Shown here piece by piece: positions 30,208 through 37,457 of a stretch of DNA of 37,457 bases. The stretch's first letter is position 1; every line of letters begins with the position of its first letter. The notes beneath the pieces are model-generated. The model was not told the origin of the DNA and searched no databases. It worked only from the letters and a program-made list of their open reading frames with translations. A program made the position numbers and the translations under genes. Origin of the DNA: a bacterium (GTDB lineage: Bacteria; Bdellovibrionota_C; UBA2361; OMII01); NCBI GenBank assembly GCA_017853605.1, contig JAFMJG010000009.1, forward strand, positions 1 to 37,457, in the 5' to 3' direction.

Positions 30208-30366
30208 AGGGGCCTCGCTCGGTGGCACAATTGGTTTGCCCAGACAATAGTAGCTAGGGGGAAGCTTGAGAAGAGCCAATTCTCGGATTAAAAATCGGTG
30301 AGTGAGGCTCTTCGCGGGGACAACACGGAGCAAAAGGGATATGGTAGCCGCAGCTGAGGGCTTCGT

Positions 30367-31065
30367 ATGAGTGCGCTTGAGACAAAAGAGTCCATCCTCG
30401 TGGTTGATGACGAGGACGACATCCGGGAGCTAATTCGCTACAACCTGTCGAAGGATGGCTACCTCGTGACCTGTGCGGCGTCAGGGGAGGAGGGGCTCGG
30501 GCTGGTGCAGTCGGTCAAGCCAGACCTGATCGTGCTCGACCTCATGCTGCCAGGAATCGATGGCCTGGAGGTGTGCCGGCGCCTTAAGGGCGACGCCGCA
30601 TACAAGAGCATACCGATCGTGATGGTAAGCGCCCGCGGAGAGGAGCCTGACGTCGTGTCTGGGCTTGAGCTGGGCGCCGATGACTACATCGCCAAGCCCT
30701 TCAGCCCCCGGCTGCTGCTCGCCAGGATCAAGAGCGTGCTGAGGCGCGGCAAGAGCGGTCCGGTAGACCAGCAGGCCCTCGTGCGAGTGGAGGGTCTCGT
30801 GCTTAACCCGGTGCGCAGGGAGGTTCACGTCGAGAACGTGCTCACGGAGCTTACCAACACTGAGTTCAAGCTGCTGCACTTTCTGATGCGCCAGCCGGGG
30901 GTGGTCTTTACCCGAGACCAGATTGTTGAAGGTGTCCACGGGGATGACTATCCGGTGACGGATCGCTCCGTCGATGTGCAGGTGGTGGGCCTGCGCAAGA
31001 AGCTTGGGGACTACGGCCTGTACGTGGAGACGGTCCGGGGGGTTGGCTACCGTTTCAAGGGCTAG
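30367..31065 (+). CDS. PhoB/OmpR-type response regulator
   Basis: Receiver domain (ILVVDDEDDIRELI, LIVLDLMLPGIDGLEV, KPFSPRLL) and winged-helix C-terminus (TNTEFKLLHFLMRQPGVVFTRDQIVEGV). Confidence 0.93.
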   Translation: MSALETKESILVVDDEDDIRELIRYNLSKDGYLVTCAASGEEGLGLVQSVKPDLIVLDLMLPGIDGLEVCRRLKGDAAYKSIPIVMVSARGEEPDVVSGLELGADDYIAKPFSPRLLLARIKSVLRRGKSGPVDQQALVRVEGLVLNPVRREVHVENVLTELTNTEFKLLHFLMRQPGVVFTRDQIVEGVHGDDYPVTDRSVDVQVVGLRKKLGDYGLYVETVRGVGYRFKG

Positions 31066-31147
31066 GACGGCTTCGCTGGAGCGCGGTGGCAGCCTCCCGA
31101 ACAAGGGTGTAAGCTGCCAGGGCAATTGTCGTGTTCAGGGCGCCCGC

Positions 31148-32518
31148 ATGTTTCGCTCTCCGATCTCTGGCATAACGTCCCGCGTCGTCCTCATCGTCCT
31201 CGTGAGTGTCACGCCGATCCTTCTCTACCTGACGGCGTTGGGAGAGATCAGCGCGGGCTTGCTGCTCGTGACAAGCATCGGCATCGTCGTGTGCCTCGCC
31301 GGAAGCGTCCTGGTGGCAAGCAGAATTTCCCGCACCCTTGATCGCTTTAGCCGGGCTGCTTCGCGCTTCGCCGAGGGGGATCTTGGCGCGCGCATCTATC
31401 CCCCCCGGATAGCCGAGCTGGTTGAGTTCTCCCAGTCCTTCAACGAGATGGCATCCCAGGTGCAGCACCGCCTTGAGGCGCTTCGGCGGCTCAGCACGGA
31501 GCAGGAGGCGATCTTGCGCAGCATGAGCGAGGGCGTCATGACGGTTGATGGCGAGGGAAAGATCGGCAGGATCAATGGAGCCGCAAGGGTGCTGCTTGGG
31601 CTCCCCGTGGGCTCGGGCGAGGGCCGGCCATTTGCGGAGCTTATAGGCAACCCCGACCTGCGGCAGTTTGTGGCTGAATCGCTCTCGTCGAGCACGCCGC
31701 GCTCACAGGTGTTTTCGCTCACGGGGCCCGAGGAGAGGATTCTTGAGGCGTACTGCTCGCGGCTTCAGCAGGAGACCCTTTCGCCCGGCATGCTCCTGGT
31801 TCTTCGGGACACCACTCGGGTATCGCGGCTCGAGAACGTGCGGAGGGATTTTGTCGCCAATGTCTCTCACGAGCTGCGGACGCCGATCACCTCCATCAAG
31901 GGCTTTGTCGAGACCTTGATGGATGGCGCGATGCATGAGCCCGAGTCTCTCCGGAGGTTCCTCGAGATCATCGCCAAGCACGCCGATCGCCTCAATGCTA
32001 TCTTTTCTGATCTCCTGACGCTCGCGCAGCTCGAGTCTCGCGGCGACAACGAGGGGATAGGGCTGGAGCAGTGCGCTGCCTCGCTGGTGGCCCGTGCGGC
32101 GGTCGAAGCGTGCTCCCTTCGGGCTGCCGAAAGGCTCGCTGAGATCGTGGTTGAGGTGCCGGACTCGCTCTCGGTGCTGGCGAATCCGACGCTGCTTGAG
32201 CAGGCGCTCGTGAACCTTATCGACAATGCGATTAAGCACTCCGAGGCTCGCGTGTCTGTGCGCGTGTGCGCGCGGCTGGAGGGCGGTTCCGTCGTCATGG
32301 CGGTGTCCGACACTGGGCCGGGGATCGAAAAGAGCCACCTCAGCCGCCTCTTTGAGCGGTTCTACCGGATCGACCAGGGCCGCAGCCGCCAGATGGGGGG
32401 GACCGGCTTGGGGCTCGCGATCGTCAAGCACGTCGCGCAGGCCCACGGCGGGAGGGTTGATGTCGAGAGCGTGGTGGGCCAAGGCTCAACGTTCTCGCTC
32501 TTTCTCAAGCCCGCGTGA
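31148..32518 (+). CDS. PhoR-type sensor histidine kinase (TM, HAMP, PAS, HisKA, HATPase)
   Basis: NVSHELRTPITSIKGFVETL (H box), NLIDNAIKHS (N box), VSDTGPGIEKSHLSRLFERFYRID, GGTGLGLAIVKH. ATG at 31148. Confidence 0.93.
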   Translation: MFRSPISGITSRVVLIVLVSVTPILLYLTALGEISAGLLLVTSIGIVVCLAGSVLVASRISRTLDRFSRAASRFAEGDLGARIYPPRIAELVEFSQSFNEMASQVQHRLEALRRLSTEQEAILRSMSEGVMTVDGEGKIGRINGAARVLLGLPVGSGEGRPFAELIGNPDLRQFVAESLSSSTPRSQVFSLTGPEERILEAYCSRLQQETLSPGMLLVLRDTTRVSRLENVRRDFVANVSHELRTPITSIKGFVETLMDGAMHEPESLRRFLEIIAKHADRLNAIFSDLLTLAQLESRGDNEGIGLEQCAASLVARAAVEACSLRAAERLAEIVVEVPDSLSVLANPTLLEQALVNLIDNAIKHSEARVSVRVCARLEGGSVVMAVSDTGPGIEKSHLSRLFERFYRIDQGRSRQMGGTGLGLAIVKHVAQAHGGRVDVESVVGQGSTFSLFLKPA

Positions 32519-32618
32519 GGGGTGAGGGGCCGCATAGGTAGCCCTGCTGGCGTTGTGCGGCGGTTCGCCCGGGTATACGATTTTACGGGTCAGCTATTCT
32601 GGGAGCAGCAGGGGCGCA

Positions 32619-33770
32619 GTGAGAAAGGAGTCTGTCGTTGTTGTTGGCGCATCTCTGGCAGGATGCGCTGCCGCCATCACGCTCGCCGATGGCGGGGTGC
32701 CGGTCATGCTGGTGGACAGGGCGGAATTTCCGCGCAGAAAGCCGTGTGGAGAGGGGCTCTCAATGCGCGGGCAGTCGGAGCTGGAAGAGCTGGGCCTTGA
32801 GCTACGCGAGGCGTGTCCGGAAAGCCCCCAGCTTGCCGGGTACCGCATCTGCCTCGGTTCGCGCATTCGGGACCTGCCGGCAGGCAGCGGCGGGGTCCTG
32901 GGCATCAAGCGCGCCGTTTTGGATGACAAGCTCCTGGCTATCACGCGGCAGCGCTCGCGGGTGTCGTTTCGGGGCGAGTCTCCGCTGCGGGCGGTTGAGC
33001 GAGTGGGCAGCTCATTCAGGCTGGTGATTGGCGGGGATACGGTGGTCGCTGAGCACCTGATCGTGGCGGATGGGGCGAATTCCGGCACGCTGGCGCGCCT
33101 TGCCAATGCCCGGAGGCGGCTTCGTCGTGGGCTGCGCGTGGGGTGCAGCTCAGCGTGGCGTGTTGTGGAGGGGACGCTGCCGCGTGTGGTGCTGGTGTTT
33201 CCTGAGCCGGGCGGTGAGGTGTACCTCACGCCGACCGGCAGCTCATCCGTCAACATCTCAGTCCTTGGAACGGCGGAGTACGTGGCTTCGATGTCGAACT
33301 GTGGCCGGCTTTCGCGCTGGCTCTCCTTGCGCGAGGAGAGCCTTGCAGCGGCGCTGGAGCTTGAGGCACCGGCGCTTGGGGCGGGCCCGCTTCAGTCAGC
33401 CCGCCGGGGAGCCGCGGTGTGTGGCGCCTATGTGGCGGGAGATGCGTGCGAGACCTTTGATCCGATAGGAGGAATGGGGATGGCCCACGCCCTCATGAGC
33501 GGAAGGAGCGCGGGACGGGCCGTTGCGCGGGCGCTGGCCTCAGGAGAGCGTGAGGCTGCTCTCGCATCTCATGTCGAGGAGCAGGAGTCTGCCGCCCGGC
33601 TCATGCGTGGCTTTACCAGAGTGACCTCCTGGATGCTGGGAACGAGGGCCGGCAGGGCGGTGATTCCGGTAGCTGTGTCTTCAGGCCTAGCAAGCTGCGT
33701 TTCTCACGCCGCCCACAGCGGGGCAGGCGCCTCCGGGTGGTCGGCGCTCCTTGGCGTAGTCGGAAGGTAG
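32619..33770 (+). CDS. FAD-dependent oxidoreductase, geranylgeranyl reductase family
   Basis: GTG start at 32619; VVVVGASLAGCAAAITLADGGVPVMLVDRAEFPRRKPCGEGLS; GDACETFDPIGGMGMAHALMSGRSAG. Confidence 0.82.
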   Translation: MRKESVVVVGASLAGCAAAITLADGGVPVMLVDRAEFPRRKPCGEGLSMRGQSELEELGLELREACPESPQLAGYRICLGSRIRDLPAGSGGVLGIKRAVLDDKLLAITRQRSRVSFRGESPLRAVERVGSSFRLVIGGDTVVAEHLIVADGANSGTLARLANARRRLRRGLRVGCSSAWRVVEGTLPRVVLVFPEPGGEVYLTPTGSSSVNISVLGTAEYVASMSNCGRLSRWLSLREESLAAALELEAPALGAGPLQSARRGAAVCGAYVAGDACETFDPIGGMGMAHALMSGRSAGRAVARALASGEREAALASHVEEQESAARLMRGFTRVTSWMLGTRAGRAVIPVAVSSGLASCVSHAAHSGAGASGWSALLGVVGR

Positions 33771-33910
33771 GCGCCCTTTACCCTTTCCGGGCGGGGTTGG
33801 CGTGTGGTACTCGTGTTATGAAGTTTTGCCGGCTCGCGTTCGTCCGCGGGCTGCTGGCAGGTGCGGGGACTGCGCATCTGCGTGCCAAAAGCAACCAGGA
33901 GGGTGCCCCC

Positions 33911-34414
33911 GTGTTTCGAGCCCTAAGGAGTATAGCAATCCTTGTTCTGCCCGTAATCGCAGCATCTCAGGCGCATGCGACCAATACGGCGATCGACGTC
34001 CCCGCGGGAGCGACCCTCCCGGAGGTGCTCGCGCTGTGGGGAGAGCCGGCAGAGAAAATAGATCGAGCCGTCCTGCACCAAACTGTCTGGAGGTACTCAG
34101 ATGGCGCGTTTGTTGTTTTCAAGGAAGGGCGCGTCATCAACTGGAAGTCGAGCCGGAATCGCGGGCCCTCCAAGGCCCCCACGACAGCGGAAGCTCCCAG
34201 GGGCCTCCCCGAAGTGAAGCCGACCAGCGAAATGGGGGACCTCGTGCGGGACATCGCGCGGGAAGTTCCAGGGGGGCCCGACGTTCCGTACTCTGAGCCG
34301 CCTCCCGCCGCAAATCCTCCACAGCTTAACCTTCGGGCAAATCCCGTTCCCGGCCAGCCGGGAGGGCCAGGGGGGGCGGCGGATGGTGATGCCGATCTGG
34401 AGGAGGTCGACTAG
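33911..34414 (+). CDS. Small secreted hypothetical protein
   Basis: Probable GTG start with AGGAGG upstream; signal peptide VFRALRSIAILVLPVIAASQAHA; ATLPEVLALWGEPAEKIDRAVLHQTVWRYSDGAFVVFKEGRVINW; Pro/Gly-rich tail. Confidence 0.6.
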   Translation: MFRALRSIAILVLPVIAASQAHATNTAIDVPAGATLPEVLALWGEPAEKIDRAVLHQTVWRYSDGAFVVFKEGRVINWKSSRNRGPSKAPTTAEAPRGLPEVKPTSEMGDLVRDIAREVPGGPDVPYSEPPPAANPPQLNLRANPVPGQPGGPGGAADGDADLEEVD

Positions 34415-34454
34415 CAGCTGGTGGCACGGCCCTCGCCGCTTTTCGGTCCCATTC

Positions 34455-35813
34455 TCAGCGCGCCTTTGGGACCAGGTACCATACTCTCGCCGGCTCTTGG
34501 AGCCTTCCGGCGAACATCTTCGCCTCATCGCCCCGCCCCCAAAAGAGGTCAACCCTTCCCGTGCCGGTGATAGCGCCTCCAGAGTCCTGGTCCAGCACGA
34601 AGCGCGACACCTCGGTGCGCGAGACGGGCTCGCGCTCGACATCTGATCCTGGCGGAAAGACAGGCTTGGCGAATGAGATAAAGGCGAGCGCGCCTTTCGG
34701 CGCAAACGCTGGATCCGCCGCGATCGTGCGTCCCGGAGTGGCCGGGATCCCAGAGGAGGTTACGGCCCGCTGGGCTGAGCGCCTGAAGAAGACGTAGCTG
34801 GGGTTCTCAAAAAGGAGGGCATCCCGCTCGTGCGGCGCCATCTGGCGAAGGGATTTGACAATAGATTGCATCGTGACCGGCTGCGGCGACAGCCTCTCCT
34901 TGAGAAACTTGCCGATCGGGACGTAGGCGTGGCCGTTCTTGTCTGCGTACGTCAGGTGCAGCGAAGAGCCGCCAGTGAGCATTACCGTCCCAGAGCCCTG
35001 GATCTGCAGAAAGAAGGCGTCAACCGGATCGGTCCAGCACAGCTCAAGCTTGCGGCCGCGCAGGGCGTGGCCCCCATCGATCTCCCGTCGTGAGTAGTAC
35101 GGCACGACCTGGTCCTGCTCGATCCGGCCCTTGAGTTGCGGCTCTCCCTTAAGCCGGGAGGCAAACGGCGCGAGCCGAACCGTCAGAAGGTCGCTTGGCT
35201 TGGCGTAGAGTGGCTGGGTGAAGCGGCTGGTCCGCTTGAGGCTGCCCTCAATGACGGGCTCGAAGTAGCCGGTGAGGAGCACGGTGCCCCACTCCTCGCC
35301 CCCGTAGATCTCCATAAAATCGAACGAGTCAGAGATATACCGCAGCTTCTCTGCAGTGCTCCTCGCCGGCGAGCGCAGCTCCGCCGCCAGAAGCTCGAGT
35401 GCTGAGGCATACTCTCTCTGCGAAATGGTGCGCGGGCCGAATCGCATCACGGCCGCGGGCTTCCTATTGAGAGCTGCCCGTTGTGACTCAAGCGCGGATG
35501 CGAGCTCTTCCAGGGCGAGGTCATCCGACAGGCTGGGGGCCTCAGCAAGACGAAACGCAGTCTCCGCAGTTGGCGTGGCGTGGCGAGCGCATCCTGAGAG
35601 CCCAAGAGCAACAGCGAGCAGGATTTCGCAGGCTGTCGCGGCTGCCCGTCGCGAGCACAGCCGGGCGGCACGCAGTGCGCCTCCAGTGGATGTTTGGGAG
35701 TCGGCGGTGATGGGGGCGATGGGTGGCACAGTATCGTTGTAAGCGGGGCGGGGTGGCGAGGCAAGTGGCTCAAAAAGCATTATGAAAAAGGGCCGAACCC
35801 TATCCCCTGGCAC
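34455..35813 (-). CDS. mltA: Membrane-bound lytic murein transglycosylase A
   Basis: LTGYFEPVIEGS, DAFFLQIQGSGTV, FVLDQDSGGAITGTGRVDLFWGRGDEAKMFAGRLQ; lipobox LGLSGC. Exact start uncertain. Confidence 0.9.
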   Translation of the reverse strand: MPGDRVRPFFIMLFEPLASPPRPAYNDTVPPIAPITADSQTSTGGALRAARLCSRRAAATACEILLAVALGLSGCARHATPTAETAFRLAEAPSLSDDLALEELASALESQRAALNRKPAAVMRFGPRTISQREYASALELLAAELRSPARSTAEKLRYISDSFDFMEIYGGEEWGTVLLTGYFEPVIEGSLKRTSRFTQPLYAKPSDLLTVRLAPFASRLKGEPQLKGRIEQDQVVPYYSRREIDGGHALRGRKLELCWTDPVDAFFLQIQGSGTVMLTGGSSLHLTYADKNGHAYVPIGKFLKERLSPQPVTMQSIVKSLRQMAPHERDALLFENPSYVFFRRSAQRAVTSSGIPATPGRTIAADPAFAPKGALAFISFAKPVFPPGSDVEREPVSRTEVSRFVLDQDSGGAITGTGRVDLFWGRGDEAKMFAGRLQEPARVWYLVPKAR

Positions 35814-35885
35814 TGCATCGTAAGAGGGACCGATCTAGGTTTAACGGTTTGAGGGAGTAATCCCTCGCGGTTTTGGGGGTGAAGT

Positions 35886-37457
35886 ATGGGGGAGTTGCCA
35901 GCGGTTGTCCGCGCATTCCTTGCCTTCGCGTGCTTGTCCTGTTTCGGCGCAGCGGCCCATGCAGACAGCGTAAGCCCCTACCGGGCTCCTCTGTCGACAC
36001 GTGGAATAGAGGCGGCGCTCCGCACGCACTCGCGCTCACCTGAATCTGAGGCAATTTCTCCCGTCCGCATCCATGGCAGGGTCTTTGGCGCGGGCAACAT
36101 TGATGTTCGCTTCTCGCGGCGGCAGGGCAGGGCATGGCCAGCGGTCATCACTCGAAACGGCAAGCAGGTGCCCGATCCGATCTCGCCAGTCCTGCTGCGC
36201 GGCGGCGTGGCTTTCGGCGGGAGCCTCCGCATGGCCGGCAGGCGCACAATGCCTTCCGCCGGCTACATTGTTGGCAACACGCTCAGGATAACTTTCGCGG
36301 GCCGGGCGCGAGGCTCACGCAAGAACCGGCAGCGCATTTACACTATTACGATGCGGCTGGACGGCTCGATCGTTATCGAGGCGAAGGTTGCCAGCATTCC
36401 GCGCTCTGCCGTGCGCCGCGGTGCATGCGGCGCGCCCACGGCGAGGGCTTCTTCCCCGATCCATGCCTTTGGGGATGCAGAGATCGTCAAGCCGCTGGGG
36501 GATGATCCTGGCGCCGCGGACACCGAGAGCGCCCGAGTGGTCACGCTAAGCACCGACGCGGATCCAGAGTGGTACGCCCGGTACGGAGAGGAGAGCAACG
36601 CCGTCATTGCGGGGCTGGTGAACGCGGGAGAGGCGATTTACGCCCGCCAGCTCGGCATGCGCTTTCGGATCGTCAAGCAGCACGCGTATGCGGACGGGTC
36701 CCCGTACACCTCGACCGACGCGCTAAAGATCCTGAGCGCCTTCACCTCGAACCCGGAGAACGCCGCCAACCTCTCCGATGCCCCACGCAGCTTCAACCAG
36801 GACGTGGACATCAAGCACCTGTTCACGGGCAAGGACATAGACGGCACAATCATCGGAATCGCGTACATCGGCGTGGTGTGCTCGTCGCCCACCCTGGCGT
36901 ACGGAGTCACGTCGCACTACGTTGATGCGGCTGACTTTGCGATCTTTGCCCATGAGGTGGGGCACAACTTTGGCGCGAACCATGACTCCACGACCGCCGG
37001 GACGCTGATGTATCCCAGCATCTCGATCCCTCCCGCAGAGAGGCTGTCCGACATTAGCCTCAAGGAGATGAATGAGCACTTCATCGACTACGGCTCGTGC
37101 GTCTCAGTTGAGCAGGTGGCACCGCGCCCGGACTTGACGCCAGGCTACCCGACCCCGACGCCTCCTCCAGATGGCCCAGACCTGAACACCGTGATCATCC
37201 GCATCAAAAAGACACGAGTTGGGGACCCACGGGATCCGGTTGTGCGTGTTTCAGGGCGCGTGCTTTCCGCAGCCGGCGCGCCCTTGCCGGGGGTGTCGAT
37301 TCGGCTCTACGCGGCTGGCGAGACCGTGGATGACATCGTGAGCGACAGCGCGGGGAGCTTCCGTTACTTCGTCAGGCTCTCGATGCCGCAGAAGCGCCAG
37401 ATCTACCTGTGGGCTGAGACCATGGGAGGGGAGGTGTACTCAAACTTCATCTGGCTC
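35886..37457 (+). CDS. Secreted reprolysin-like (M12-type) zinc metalloprotease, 3' truncated by window edge
   Basis: Open frame of 524 codons with no stop to the window end (hence absent from ORF track); signal peptide MGELPAVVRAFLAFACLSCFGAAAHA; zinc motif HEVGHNFGANHD at 36951-36986; Met-turn-like TLMYPS; Pro-rich linker TPGYPTPTPPPDGP, then a carboxypeptidase-regulatory-like module. Confidence 0.85.
   Translation, partial: MGELPAVVRAFLAFACLSCFGAAAHADSVSPYRAPLSTRGIEAALRTHSRSPESEAISPVRIHGRVFGAGNIDVRFSRRQGRAWPAVITRNGKQVPDPISPVLLRGGVAFGGSLRMAGRRTMPSAGYIVGNTLRITFAGRARGSRKNRQRIYTITMRLDGSIVIEAKVASIPRSAVRRGACGAPTARASSPIHAFGDAEIVKPLGDDPGAADTESARVVTLSTDADPEWYARYGEESNAVIAGLVNAGEAIYARQLGMRFRIVKQHAYADGSPYTSTDALKILSAFTSNPENAANLSDAPRSFNQDVDIKHLFTGKDIDGTIIGIAYIGVVCSSPTLAYGVTSHYVDAADFAIFAHEVGHNFGANHDSTTAGTLMYPSISIPPAERLSDISLKEMNEHFIDYGSCVSVEQVAPRPDLTPGYPTPTPPPDGPDLNTVIIRIKKTRVGDPRDPVVRVSGRVLSAAGAPLPGVSIRLYAAGETVDDIVSDSAGSFRYFVRLSMPQKRQIYLWAETMGGEVYSNFIWL

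Overview
High-GC, gene-dense chromosomal window from a Gram-negative (LPS-making) bacterium. Support for the LPS call comes from lptA, lptC, kdsA, an LpxH-like phosphoesterase and several lipoproteins. Most of the window is ordinary housekeeping: dnaK (5' truncated), dnaJ, an LpoA/LppC-like lipoprotein, lon, trpS, a yceD/DUF177 gene, ssb, DUF445, an SDR, a NUDIX hydrolase, fabH, pyrG-kdsA-lptC-lptA, an RlmI-like methyltransferase, ridA, a PhoB/PhoR-type two-component pair, a geranylgeranyl-reductase-family flavoprotein and mltA. Four items stand out. (1) A ~1062-aa orphan protein with a C-terminal PIN-like nuclease domain (12344-15532). (2) A run of secreted proteins between lon and trpS: a HEMGH peptidase, a ~30-Cys repeat protein, and a Thr/Pro-linker protein sharing a post-signal-peptide motif with the Cys-rich one. 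(3) An unusually long (~450 bp), hairpin-rich gap between convergent genes. It contains AAAGGAGGTGATCC, a perfect complement of the canonical 16S rRNA 3' tail, directly in front of an 18-codon ORF (29547-29617). (4) A reprolysin-like secreted metalloprotease running off the 3' edge, absent from the supplied ORF track because it has no stop in the window. No tRNA, rRNA, CRISPR array, IS element or prophage was recognised. All calls come from reading the sequence and recalling family motifs; no searches were run.
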